The notes below the pieces were generated by a model. That model worked only from the letters and a program-made list of their open reading frames with translations, did not search any database and was not told where the DNA came from. Both the position numbers and the translations under genes were made by a program. Below are positions 1-12,206 of a stretch of 64,000 nt of DNA, one piece after another. The DNA is from Ficedula albicollis. Its lineage: Eukaryota; Chordata; Aves; Passeriformes; Muscicapidae. Each line of letters begins with the position of its first letter. The first letter of the stretch is position 1. The stretch covers positions 6,626,922 through 6,690,921 of the forward strand of contig NC_021677.1 in the NCBI RefSeq assembly GCF_000247815.1, in the 5' to 3' direction.

Positions 1-3000
1 TGCTCTGCCCAGCATACCGGGTTTCAGTGTCGAGTGCTAAGAAGCATGATCATCGTCAGCTAGCTTTGTTACAAAATAACTATTCCATATGCACCCAACT
101 AACTTACGTAAGTGCAGAGAAGACATTGTTATGGGAAGAGGCATGTGAGAATTACTGTGTGCTGTGCACGTTTTCACTTTCACTTAAGGTTCTCTGCAGT
201 GCACATCGCTATGCAGAGTTGAAAGCCTGCACGGTACACATACAAGAATCAGGGTAATGAGGTATGGAAGAGAGGAATTAGTAGAAAAGTGCAAGTGCCA
301 GGTGTGTTTTGGCTGTAGCAAAAGCTGGCAGGACAGTGTCCTGTGTTGGGAGTAGACGACACTTCTCCTCAGTTATTTAAAAAACGCCGCATGATACAAA
401 TGGCGAACCAGTAAGCAGCAGAGCACCAGAGCGCTCTGCGCAGCATACCTGTTTTCAGTGTCTTCTGGTAAGAAGGATGATCATCATCAGCTAGATTTGT
501 TACAATATACCTATTCAATATGCAGGCTACTAACATACACCTACTAACGTACATATCTTACGTGCAGAGAAGACATTGGTATGGGAAGAGGCAAGTGAGA
601 ACTACTGTGTGCTGTGCACGCTTTCACTTTGGCCGTATGTTACGCTGCACTGCTCTTGGCTTTGTAGAGTTGAAAATATGCATGGTAGACATACAAGTGG
701 CAGGGCAATATGGTATGGTAGAGAGGGTTTAGAAGAAAAGTGCACGTGCTAGGCGTGTTTTGGCAGTAGCAGAACTAGCCGCGGAGTGTTCTGTGAGAGC
801 GATAGACGACACTTCACATTAGTTACTGAGAAAACGCAGCATGATACAAAACGCGAACAATGAAGCCGCAGAGCACCAAAGTGCTCTGTGCACCATACCG
901 GTTTTCAGAGTCTTCTGGTAAGAAGGATGATCTTCCCCAGCTAGCTTTGTTACAACAAACCTATTCAATATGCAGCCTACTAACGTACATAACTTAAGTG
1001 CAGAGGACATTGGTACGTGCAGTGGCAAGTAAGAATTACTGTGTGCTGTGCATGTTTTCACTTTCACTTAAGGTTCTCTGCAGTGCAATTCGCTATACGG
1101 AGTTGAAAACGCGCATGGTACACATACAACAATCAGGGTAATGAGGTATGGTAGAGAGGGATTAGTAGAAAAGTACAATGCCAGGCGTGTTTTGGCTGTA
1201 GCAAAAGCGAGCAGCACAGTGTTCTGTGTGAGGAGTCGACTACACTTCACCTCAGTTAGTGAGAAAACGCCGCATGATACAAAACGCGAACAATGCAACC
1301 ACAGAGCACCAGGATGATCTGAGCACCATATCGGTTTTCAGTGTCTTCTGGTAAGAAGGATGATCATCGTCAGCTAGCTTTGTAAAACATACCTATTCAA
1401 TATGCAGCCTACTAACTCACATAACTTAAATGCAGAGAAGAGTTTGTATGGAAAGAGGCAAGTGGGAACTACTGTGTGCTGTGCACACTTTCACTTTAAC
1501 CTTATGTTGCACTGCACTGCTCCTGGCTTTGCAGAGTTTATACTATGCATGGTACACATACAAGAGGCAGGGAATTATGGTATGGAAGAGAGGGTTTAGA
1601 AGAAAAGAGTTCGTGCCACGCGTGTTTTGGTAGTAGCAGAACTTGCCGCAAAGTGTTCTGTGAGGGCGATAGACAACACCTCACATCAGTTATTCAGAAA
1701 ACGCCGCATGATACAAAACGCAAACATTGAAGCCGCAGAGCACCAGATTGCTCTGCGCAGCATACCGGTTTTCAGTGTTCAGTGCTAGGAAGGGTGATCT
1801 TCGTCAGCTAGCTTTGTTACAACATAACTATTCCATATGCAGCCTACTAACGTACATATCTTACGTGCAGAGAAGACATTGTTCTGGGAAGAGGCAAGTG
1901 AGAACTGCTGTGTGCTGCGCACACTTTCACTTTAACCTTATGTTACGCTGCACTGCTCTTGGCTTTGCAGAGTTGAAACTATGCATGGTACACATACAAG
2001 AAGCAGGGAATTATGGTATGGTAGAGAGGGTTTAGAAGTAAAGTGCACGTGCCAGGCGTGTTTGGGCAGTAGCAGAACTAGCCGCGGAGTGTTCTGTGAG
2101 AGCGGTAGACAACACTTCACATTAGTTACTGAGAAAACGCAGCATGATGCAAAACTCGAACAATGAAGCCGCAGAGCACCAGAGTGCTCTGTGCACCATA
2201 CCGGTTTTCAGTGTCTTCTGGTAAGAAGGTTGATCTTCCCCAGCTAGCTTTGTTACAAAATCACTATTCCATATGCAGCCTACTAATGTACATAACTTAA
2301 GTGCAGAGGACATTGGTACGTGCAGTGGCACGTAAGAACTACTGTGCTGTGCACGTTTTCACTTTCACTTAAGCTTCTCTGCAGTGCACATCGCTATGCA
2401 GAGTTGAAAGCGTGCATGTTACACATAGAAGAATCAGGGTAATGAGGTATGGTAGAGAGGGATTCGTAGAAAAGTGCAAGTGCCCGGTGTGTTTTGGCAG
2501 TAGCAAAAGCTAGCAGCACAGTGCTCTGTGTGGGGAGTAGACGACACTTCTCCTCGGTAGAGAGAAACCGTCACATGATACAAAGTGCGAACCAGGAAGC
2601 AGCACTTCACATCAGTTACTGAGAAAACGCCGCATGATACAAAACGCGAATAATGAAGCTGCAGAGCGCCAGAGTGCTCTGCGCACCATACCGCTTTTCC
2701 GTGTCTTGTGGTAAGGATGATCATCGTCAGCTAGCTTTGTTACAACATACCTATTCATACGCAGGCTACTAACGTACATAAGTGCAGAGAAGACATTGGT
2801 CTGTGCAGTGGCAAGTGAGAACTACTGTGTGCTGTGCAGGTTTTCACTTTCACTTAAGGTTCACTGCAGTGCTTGTCGTTATACAGAGCTGAAATAGTTC
2901 ATGGTACACATACAAGAAGTGGGGCGATATGGTATGGTAGCGAGGGTTTAGAATAAATTTGCAAGTGACAGGTGTGTTTTGGCAGTTACAAAAACGAGCA

Positions 3001-3140
3001 GCACAGTGTTCTGTGTGAGGAGTAGACGACACCTCTCCGTAGAGAGAAACCGCCACATGATACAAAGCGTGAACCAGGAAGCAGCAGAGCACCAGAGTGC
3101 TTTGTGCATGGTGGTAAGAAGGAAGATCATTGTCAGCTAG
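1..3140. repeat. Satellite subfamily A units (left block)
   Basis: Seven or so ~435-bp units carry the variant text CAGCCTACTAACGTACATAA after the TCAGCTAGC landmark and CGCACCATACCGGTTTTCAG after the dyad. The unit starting near 2242 is longer (485 bp). The change to subfamily B text falls near 3140-3180, where the sequence becomes TTTCTGTCGTTCATAGCCGAG. Confidence 0.75.
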
Positions 3141-6100
3141 CTTTGCTACAACATACCTATTCAACATGCAGGTTTCTGTCGTTCATAGCCGAGATTCATG
3201 GAAGACATTGATATGTGTATTGGCAAATGTTAAGTACAGTGTAGTGTGCACGCTTTCTCCTTAACATTCTGTACAGCACAGTGCTCTACGTTATGCAGGG
3301 TTTAAAGGGTGCATGGTACGCTTGCAAGAAGCAGGGCTTACTGCTGGAGTAGAGAGTCTTTAGAGGCAAAGTGTACATGCCAGGCGTGTTTTGGCCGGAG
3401 CAAAACATACCAGCAGAGTGTTCAGTCAGAGCCGTAGATGACATTTCACATCCATTTGAGAGAAACCGCCGCAGGATAAAAAACGCGAACAAGGAAGCAG
3501 CAGAGCACCAGAGTGCTTTGTTCGTAGTGGTAAATTGGAGGATCATTGTCAGCTAGCTTTGCTACAACATACCTATTCAACATGCAGCTTTCTGTCGTAC
3601 ATAGCTGAGATTCAGAGAAGACATTGATATGTGGCGGTGGTACGCTTGCAAGAAGCAGGGCTTACTGCTGGAGTAGAGAGTCTTTAGAGGCAAAGTGTAC
3701 ATGCCAGGCGTGTTTTGGCCGGAGCAAAACATACCAGCAGAGTGTTCAGTCAGAGCCGTAGATGACATTTCACATCCATTTGAGAGAAACCGCCGCAGGA
3801 TAAAAAACGCGAACAAGGAAGCAGCAGAGCACCAGAGTGCTTTGTTCGTAGTGGTAAATTGGAGGATCATTGTCAGCTAGCTTTGCTACAACATACCTAT
3901 TCAACATGCAGCTTTCTGTCGTACATAGCTGAGATTCAGAGAATACATTGATATGTGGCGGGTCAAGTGATAACTACTGTGTAGTGTGCACGCTTTCTCC
4001 TTAGCTTTAGGTGCACTGCAGTGCTCTTTGTTATGCAGGGTAGAAAGAGTGCATGGTACGCTTACAAGAAGTAGGGCATACTGCAATGCTAGGGAGGGTT
4101 TAGATGAAAAGTGCACATGGCAGGCGTGTTTTGGCAGCAGCAAAACATACCAGCAGAGTGTTCAGTGAGAGCAGTAGATGACACTTCACCTCCATTTTAG
4201 AGAAATTGCCGTAGGATACAAAATGCTAACAAGGAAGCAGCAGAGCACCAGAGTGCTCTCTGCACCCTCCAGGTTGTAAGTGACTAGTGGCAAGAAGGAA
4301 GATCATTGTCAGCTAGCTTTGTTAGAACATACCTATTCAACCTGCAGCTTTCTGTCGTACATAGCCGAGATTCAGAGAAGACATTTATATGTGGAGTGCG
4401 AGGTGATAAGTACGGTGTAGTGTGCATGCTTTCTCCTTAGCTTTACGTACACTGAAGTGGTCTTTTGCTATGCAGAGTTGAAAGCGTGCGTGGTACGCTT
4501 ACAAGATGCAGGGCATACTGCTGGAGTAGAGAGGGTTTAGAGGAAAAGTGCACGTGGCAGGCGTGTTTTGGCAGCAGCAAAACATACCAGCAGAGTGTTC
4601 AGTGAGAGCGTTAGACGAAACTTCACCTCTGTTAAACAGAAATCGTCGTAGGATACAAAGTGCGAACAAGGAAGCAGCAGAGCACCAGAGTGCTATGTGC
4701 ATAGTGGTTAGAAGGAAGATCGTTGTCAGCTAGCTTTGCTACAACATAACTATTAAACATGGAGCTTTCTTTTGTATATACCCGAGATTCAGAGAAGGCA
4801 TTGATATGTGCAGCGCCAAGTGAAAACTACTGTGTAATTTGCACGCTTTCTCCTCAGATTTAGGTAGACAGCAGTGCTCTTAGTTATGCAGGGTTGAAAG
4901 AGTGCTTGGTAAGCTTACAAGACGCAGGGCATACTGCTAGAGTAGAGAGGGTTTAGAGGAAAAGTGCATGTGGCAGGCATGTTTTGGCCAGAGAAAAACC
5001 TACCAGCAGAGTGTTCAGTGAGAGCAGTAGATGACACATCACCTCCATTAGAGGGAAATCGCCGCAGGATACAAAGCTCGAACAAACAAGGAAGCAGCTG
5101 AGCACCAGAGTGTTTTCTGCACCACAACGTTTGTCAGTGACTAGTGGTGAGAAGGAATTGTCAGCTAGCTTTCCTACAACATACCTATTCAACATGCAGT
5201 TTCCTGTGGTACACACCCGAGATTCAGAGTAGACATTGATATGTCCTGTGCAAGTGATGACTACTGCGTAGTGTGCACGCTTTCTCCTTAGCTTTAGGTA
5301 GACAGCAGGGCAGTTTGTTATGCAGGGTGGAAAGAGTGCATGGTTTGCTTAGAAGAGAGTTGCTCATTGCTATGCAGACTTGGAAGAGTGCACGGTACGC
5401 TTACAAGAATCATGGCATACTGCAATGTTAGGGAGGGTTTAGAGGAAAAGTGCACATGCCAGGCGTGTTTTGGCCGGAGCAAAACATACCAGCAGAGTGT
5501 TCAGTCAGAGCCGTAGATGACACTTCACCTCCATTTGAGAGAAACCGCCGCAGGATAAAAAACGCGAACAAGGAAGCAGCAGAGCACCAGAGTTCTTTGT
5601 TCATGGTGGTAAATAGGAAGATCATTGTCAGCTAGCTTTGCTACAACGTACCTATTCAACATGCAGCATTCTATCGTACATACCCGAGATTCAGAGAAGA
5701 CATTGATATGTGCAGTGCGAGGTGATAAGTACTGTGTAGTGTGCACGCTTTCTCCTTAGCTTTACGTACACTGCAGTGCTCTTAGTTATGCAGTGTTGAA
5801 AGAGTGCATGGTACGCTTACAAGTAGCATAGCGTACTGCTATGGAGTGGTAAGAAGGAAGATCATTGTCAGCTAGCTTTGCTACAACGTACCTATTCAAC
5901 ATGCAGCATTCTATCGTACATACCCGAGATTCAGAGAAGACATTGATATGTGCAGTGCGAGGTGATAAGTACTGTGTAGTGTGCACGCTTTCTCCTTAGC
6001 TTTACGTACACTGCAGTGCTCTTAGTTATGCAGTGTTGAAAGAGTGCATGGTACGCTTACAAGTAGCATAGCGTACTGCTATGGTAGTATAGAAAGAGTG

Positions 6101-7555
6101 CATGGTACGCTTACAAGATGCAGGGCATACTGCTAGAGTAGAGATAGTTTCGAGGAAAAGTGCACGTAGCAGGCGTGTTTTGGCAGCAGCAAAACATACC
6201 AGCAGAGTGTTCAGTGAGAGCATTAGACGAAACTTCACCTCCATTTGAGAGAAATCGCCGCAGGACACAAAATGCGAACAAGGAAGCAGAGTGCTTTGTG
6301 CATAGTGGTAAGAAGGAAGATCATTGTCAGCTAGCTGTGCTTCAATACATCTATTCAAAATGCAGCTTTCTGTCGTGCATAACCGAGATTCAGAGAAGCC
6401 ATTGATATGTGTAATGCAAGTGATTACTACTGGGAAGAGTGCACGCTTTCTCCTTAGCTTTAGGTACACTGCAGTGCTCATTGCTATGCAGACTTGGAAG
6501 AGTGCATGGTACGCTTAAAAGAAGTACGGCATACTGCTATGGTAGTGAGCGTTTAGAGGAAAAGTGCACATGACAGGCGTGTTTTGGCAGTAGAGAAACC
6601 TACCAGCAGAGTGTTCAGTGAGAGTGTTAGACGACACTTCACCTCTGTTAAACAGAAATCGCCGTAGGATACAAAGTGTGAACAATGAAGCAGCAGAGCA
6701 CCAGAGTGCTTTGTGCATAGTGGTAAGAGGGAAGATCATTGTCAGCTAGCTTTGCCACAACATACCTATTCAACAAGCAGCTTTCTGTTGTACATACCCG
6801 AGATTCAGAGAAGACATTGACATGTGCAGTGCCAAGTGAAAACTAGTGTGTAGTGTGCACGTTTTCTGCTCAGATTTAGGTAGACAGCAGCGCTCTATGT
6901 TATGAAAGGTAGAAAGAGTGCATGGTACGCTTACAAGAAGCAGACCATACTGCTAGAGTAGAGATAGTTTCGAGGAAAAGTGCACGTAGCAGGCGTGTTT
7001 TGGCAGCAGCAAAACATACCAGCAGAGTGTTCAATGAGAGCAGTAGATTACGCTTCACCTCCATTAGAGAGAAACTGCCGCAGGATACAAAACTTGCAAA
7101 AGGAGGCAGGAGAGCACCAGAGAGCTTTTGCACCGTAACGGTTGTCAGTGACTAGTGGTAAGAAGGAAGGTCATTGTCAGCTAGCTTTGTTACAACATAG
7201 CTATTCAACATGCAGCTTTCTGTCGTACATAGCCGAGATTCAGAGAAGACATTGATACGTGCAGTGCCAAGTGATAACTACTGTGTAGCGTGCATGCTTT
7301 CTCCTTAGATTTCGGTACACCGCAGTGCTCTTAATTATGCAGGGTTTAAAGAATGCATTGTAAGCATACAAGACGCAGGGCATACTGCTAGAGTAGAGAG
7401 GGTTTAGAGGAATAGTGCACGTGGCAGGCGAGTTTTGGCATTAGCAGCAAAACATACCAGCAGAGTGTTCAGTCAGAGCCATAGATGACACTTCACCTCC
7501 ATTTTAGAGAAATTGCCGTAGGATACAAAACGCGAACAATTAAGTAGCAGAGCAC
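3141..7555. repeat. Satellite subfamily B units (central block)
   Basis: Units in this block carry GCAGCTTTCTGTCGTACATA and CCGAGATTCAGAGAAGACAT where subfamily A has CTACTAACGTACATAACT. They also carry a shared AACATACCAGCAGAGTGTTC segment. Blocks of near-identical text recur at non-adjacent units, for example 6136-6212 and 6956-7032, which suggests local gene conversion or unequal exchange within the block. Confidence 0.75.
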
Positions 7556-8165
7556 CAGAGTGCTCTGCGCACCATTCCAGTTTTCAGTGTAGAGTGCTAA
7601 GAGAGATGATCATCGTCAGCAAACTTTGTTACAACATGCCAATTCAATATGGAGCCTACTAACGTACATAACTGAGATGAAGAGAAGACATTGGTATTTG
7701 CAGTGGCAAGTGAGAATTACTGTGTGCTGTGCACGCTTTCACTTTCACTTTAGGTTACACTGCAGTGCTCTTCACTATGCAGAGTTGAAAGAGTGCAGGG
7801 TACACATACAAGAAGCAGGGCAATATGGTATTGTAGAGAGGAATTAGAAGGAAAAGTGCAAGTGCCAGGCGTGTTTTGGCAGTAGCAGAACTAGCAGCGT
7901 AGAGTTCTGTGGGAGCGGTAGACGACACTTCACCTCAGTTACTGAGAAATCGCCACATGATACAAAAAGCGAACAATGAAGCAACAGAGCACCAGAGAGC
8001 TCTGCGCAGAATACCTGTTTTTAGTGACGAGTGCTAAGAAGGATGATCATCGCCAGCTAGCTTTGTTACAACATACCTATTCCCTATGCAGCCTACTAAC
8101 GTACGTAACTGAGATGCAGAGAAGACAGTGGTATGTGTAGTGGCAAGTGAGAACTACTGTGAAAA
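7556..8165. repeat. Satellite subfamily A units (right block, array end)
   Basis: Subfamily A text (GAGCCTACTAACGTACATAA, TTTTCAGTGTAGAGTGCTAA) returns for about one and a half units before the array ends. The last unit is cut inside the GAGAACTACTGTG block near 8160. Confidence 0.7.
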
Positions 8166-9114
8166 CAAAAACCAATTTGTAGAAGCCATTACTCCCGGTC
8201 AGTATAAAGAAGTCCTACTTTTGGAAGGCTGTTTTCCGACACAGCCCCAAAAAAAGAGGATGTGAGGACATGAAGAAGGAATTCAACTTCTTTCTCTTGT
8301 ATTTACAGCTCTTCCTGTACCCCTGTTGCAGTGGTGGGAGCCAAGGGTTTATCCCAAATCCCATCTTGGCTGATGTGGAGAGGCATGTGCTCCTCCTCTG
8401 TCTCCGACTCTGAGCCTGTGGGTGATAGGACTATAAATATATTCCCTTTGCTCTTCTGAGACAAAACCCTCAGGGCTCCTCACGGCACAGCAAATAAACA
8501 AAGAAAAGAGAGGGGGAAAAAGGGGTAGAATGGAATTCTGAAATGCATTTTGCTTCAGGGATCTCAAATCCATCACATGGTGTCACATGGACACGCAGCA
8601 CCAGTGATGACCAATGGTCAGAGGGTCCCCAAGCGTCACAAAAAGCACCTCTGGCTCTGGAGCTGCTGATGTGCTCTGTGGACACCAGACAGCCCAGTTT
8701 TCCTTCAATTATCCACTGCATCAAAGGAAGACTTGTTCACACTGGGATCTGTTTCAGCCCTTAGGCAACAAGACCAAAAGACCCTTCTCATAAATTCTAA
8801 TTCAAAAGTTTTTAGTTATCAAGAGGAAGTTTCCAATTGCTCTCTTACATGTGGGAAAATATGTAAGCTACTGAGAGGACCTTTTGTCTGCGAATTTAAT
8901 GGGGGCAATTTGCAAGGGGGAGTGCAAAGGTTCTAATATGCAGTGTGCACAGACAGTAAGCAGGCACATACTTGCTATTTAATGAAGTTGCATGAATCAT
9001 TAGCCATACAATAACCATTGGGTTCTATAAATCACCTGCAAAGATTTTTTTTTTTTTTAGGTCAGTAAGTTGAGCAGCAGAGTGGAGCACCTCAAGGAGA
9101 CCAGGAAGCAGGAG
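8166..9114. other. Unique sequence between satellite and CR1; no gene seen
   Basis: About 0.95 kb with no recognisable gene, RNA or repeat family. It ends in a T(12) run just before the CR1-like sequence. Short open frames on both strands have no recognisable content. Confidence 0.5.
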
Positions 9115-10126
9115 GAGAGTGGTGGTGAATGGTGCTGCATCCAGCTGGCGACCAGTCACCAGTGGTGTCCCTCAGGGCTCTGTGCTGGGGCCTGTTCTTT
9201 TCAACCTTTTCATTGAGGACGTGGATGAGGGTACTGAGTCCTTCATTAGTAAATTTGCAGATGACACTAAGCTGGGAGCATGTGTCGATCCTCCGGAAGG
9301 TAGGAGGGCTCTGCAGAGAGACCTGGAACAGTTGGATGGATGGGCAGAGTCCAGTAGGATGAAGTTAAATCAGTCCAAGTGCCGAGTCCTGCATTTTGGC
9401 CACAATAACCCCCTGCAGTGTTACAGGCTGGGGATGGTGTGGCTGGACAGTGCCCAGGCAGAAAGGGACCTGGGGGTGATGGTCGACAGCCGACTGAACA
9501 TGAGCCAGCAGTGTGCCCAGGTGGCCAAGAAGGCCAGTGGCCCCTGGCCTGTATCAGGAATAGTGTGGCCAGCAGGAGCAGGGAGGTCATTCTTCCCCTC
9601 TACTCAGCACTGGTGAGGCCACACCTCGAGTGCTGTGTCCAGTCCTGGGCCCTCAGTTTAGGAAGGACATTGAGAGGCTTGAGCACATCCAGAGGAGGGA
9701 ACAAGGCTGGAGAGGGGCTGGAACACAAACCCTGTGAGGAATGGCTGAGGGAGCTGGGGTTGTTTAGCCTGGAGAAAAGGAGACTCAGGGGTGACCTTAT
9801 CACTCTGTACAGCTCCCTGAAAGGTGGCTGTTGTCAGGTGGGGGTTGGTTTCTTTCACGAGGCAGTGACCAACAGAACCAGAGGACACAGTCTCAAGCTG
9901 CACCAGGGGACATATTGGTTGGATATTAGGAAAATGTTTTTCATGGAAAGAATAATAAAGTATTAGAATGCTTTACCTAGGGTAGTGGTGGAGTCACCAT
10001 CCCTGGATGTATTTTAAAAAAGACTGGATGTGGCACTTGGTGCCATGGTCTAGTTGAGCTGTTAGGGCATGGGTTGGATTTGATGATCTTGGAGGTCTCT
10101 TCCAACCTAGTTATACTGTGATTCTG
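9115..10126 (+). mobile_element. CR1 LINE, 3' part with reverse-transcriptase remnant
   Basis: 5'-truncated CR1 retrotransposon. The frame opening at 9119 reads the end of the reverse transcriptase: the [14 protein letters not shown] motif, then the FADD catalytic signature near 9254-9265 and the downstream [20 protein letters not shown] block. A frameshift near 9535 moves the rest ([22 protein letters not shown]) into another frame. The 3' UTR ends in the CR1 signature GATGATCTTGGAGGTCTCTT and an ATTCTG terminus at 10121-10126. The lost 5' part and the frameshift show that the copy is dead. The exact 5' edge is uncertain by some tens of bases. Confidence 0.92.
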
Positions 10127-11118
10127 AGGTACCTGCAGCCCAGATGTCCACACCTGAGCAAGCTGCTCTGGGCACTTTCAGACAGAGATTAATTGTCTTA
10201 GAGTAAAAAATCTGCATTAATCACCCTATCTGAGGGCTCCATCCATGCCTTGACACTCAAATTCTATTTAAGCTCAGCCCAAGGAGTATCTTCTCCTCTG
10301 GAGTTACACTGGAGAAGTCCTGGTTGCCAGTTCCACAACATGTGCACATCCTTGGCTTCCTTTAATCTGCACCTTGTCTTGACCACAGATACAGCCCTGA
10401 TCAGGGACTGAGTTGTTTTTTGGATCTTCCAGCCAAAACTTTATACCTCATAAAGGTATAAAACATGAATTTATCAGTGTGGACTTTATCAGGTGTGAAT
10501 GATGTATAACAGTTTGCTAGACAGGATTCATAATTAAATAAGAGATAAATTAAAAAATACAGAATTTAGGTCAGCCTTGAACCTGCCTCATTGTCACCAA
10601 CTCACCTGGTGGTTTGGAATCTTGGTTCAGAGAACATCTGGAGGCTTGGAATAAATCTGGTTCTGATTAAGGAAGCAAGCTGGAAGGTGGAAAAATTAGG
10701 TTTCTGGAAAAGTCAGTGGTGATTTAGTGCAATACAGTCCTGGAAAATATAAAATAGATCTGATTTGGGTCAATGCCAAAGAAATGGAGTAGAAATGGTA
10801 ATAAAAGCAAAACTTGCCATTTTTCTTGGAAAATTCACAGAGGCAGGATTTAGTGATAAACAGTTCAAAGTTTTATAATTATTTAACATCTTTTACAAGT
10901 TGTTTTGCCTTCTTGGTTGTTCTTTTCTAAGTATGAAAAGTTTTCCATGGAAATATCTGGATTCCTAGTATAATTTACTATTTTGAGAAAAGAGGAGGTG
11001 TTTGAAGTTGTGCCTGAAGGATTGGGAATAAAGCAGGAACTAATGGGAGTCAGTGGTGAAATTTTGGTGTGGAAACTCACATGTTGTTGTTTGCAGAGCT
11101 ACACCAAATCAGAATATC
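10127..11118. other. AT-rich intergenic sequence; nothing recognised
   Basis: No gene-like frame with recognisable content, no RNA gene and no clear repeat family in this ~1-kb stretch. Confidence 0.5.
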
Positions 11119-11184
11119 ACCAGCATGAGCTGGATGATCTTTAGGGCCCTTTCCAACCCAAACCATTACAGGATTCTGTGACTC
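11119..11184 (+). mobile_element. CR1 3'-end fragment
   Basis: Short stretch with CR1 tail text (GAGCTGGATGATCTTTAGGG, then CCCTTTCCAACCCAAACC) ending in ATTCTGTGACTCTG. Only the 3' terminus is present. Confidence 0.7.
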
Positions 11185-12157
11185 TGCCTGGGCCTCCTTT
11201 GGATATGGCACATCCTCTTCCAGCCTACCTGGAATCTCTTGATCCCTCTAATTCTACCTTAGATATCATAGGATGTGCTTAATATTATTGATAACTGACA
11301 GATAAATCCTATCTGTGGATCCAAACTGTACTCTCTGGGCAGCTGACTTTTCCTGGGAATGCCTGGAGCAGAATAAGAAGGTTTAATGGACTCTGGATCA
11401 TGTTCTGGCAGGTGGGTCCTGCACAGACCTCCCAGTGCTAAACCAGGAGTAGCCTGGAAGCCTTTTGGCTTCATTGGCTTCATTCATTGTATTTATTGGG
11501 TTCATTACCTGGAGGCTTGGATCAGCCCTCATCCCTGTAATCCCAGCTAGCTGCTCCAGGGATCCATCCAGGACACCCTAAACTGTTTGCCATGGATACC
11601 TAGAGCAAACACACCCACTGACCCTGAAGTAAAGTTATATTCACTATAAAAATTAAATCTGTATTAAAGGATGTTTTTTGCTGATGGAGAGGTTTCCATC
11701 AGATGAACACTCTGATCCCAATGCTCCTCTGGTGAGGTAAGAATTGGATTTTTATCTTTAATCATTTTATTCTGATTTGTTGTGTTATCAGGGACAGGGA
11801 ATTCTGCCTCGCTCTGTTTTCCCCTCCCTCATGCCAGGGCTCTCATCCCTACCTTGTTTTCAGCTGGAAATGAAGTGGGATTTATGGATGTTTGTGAGGG
11901 AGAAGAAAATCCAGTAACATCTGTGTGTTGGTGCATGCATTGAACTCAACAATGTTTTGCTTTTTTAATATAAATATATGTGATAATGTATATTGGGTTT
12001 TAATATATATTTATGATTTTGGATCAGAAAAGACAGACATCTAGGAGATCCCTGGCCCTAGGATAGCAAGTTATGCATTTAAATCCATATATATTTATGG
12101 ATATGGGGCTTGGAGCACCCTTGGCTAGTGTGAGGTGGCCCTGCCCATGGCAGTGGC
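11185..12157. other. Intergenic sequence; nothing recognised
   Basis: No gene or named repeat is visible. An AT-rich tract with ATATAAATATATGTG-like text lies at about 11965-12110. Confidence 0.45.
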
Positions 12158-12206
12158 GTGGAACTGGATGATCCTTAAGGTCCCTCCCATTCCAAGGTTA
12201 TGTGGG
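12158..12206 (+). mobile_element. CR1 3'-end fragment
   Basis: Contains TGGAACTGGATGATCCTTAA and GGTCCCTCCCATTCC, a diverged CR1 tail about 50 bp long. Confidence 0.55.

Larger units (their letters stand above)
1..8165. repeat. Satellite array, ~435-bp monomer, about 19 units
   Basis: A tandem array fills the left edge and continues outside the window. The landmark TCAGCTAGCTTTGTTACAAC recurs, with small changes, near 57, 490, 938, 1372, 1806, 2242, 2727, 3135, 3550, 3873, 4311, 4727, 5163, 5627, 5867, 6329, 6745, 7178, 7616 and 8054. Most steps are 408-464 bp and cluster at 432-438; shorter steps of 324 and 240 bp are internal duplications. Every unit also carries a GTGTTTTGGCAGTAGC-like block, a TGTGTGCTGTGCACG-like block and the dyad AGAGCAC-CAGA-GTGCTCT. 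The array stops abruptly near 8160, after GAGAACTACTGTG. I do not recognise the family. The short open frames inside it change between units and occur on both strands, so they are not called as genes. Confidence 0.9.

Noticed and set aside
1..8165. Dozens of 60-150 codon frames that might be a tandem gene family
   Set aside because: Frames occur on both strands, shift and break between monomers, lack conserved starts or ends, and resemble no family I know.
1..8165. CRISPR-like repeat array
   Set aside because: The 435-bp units are homogeneous tandem copies without short repeats and unique spacers, and the host is a vertebrate.
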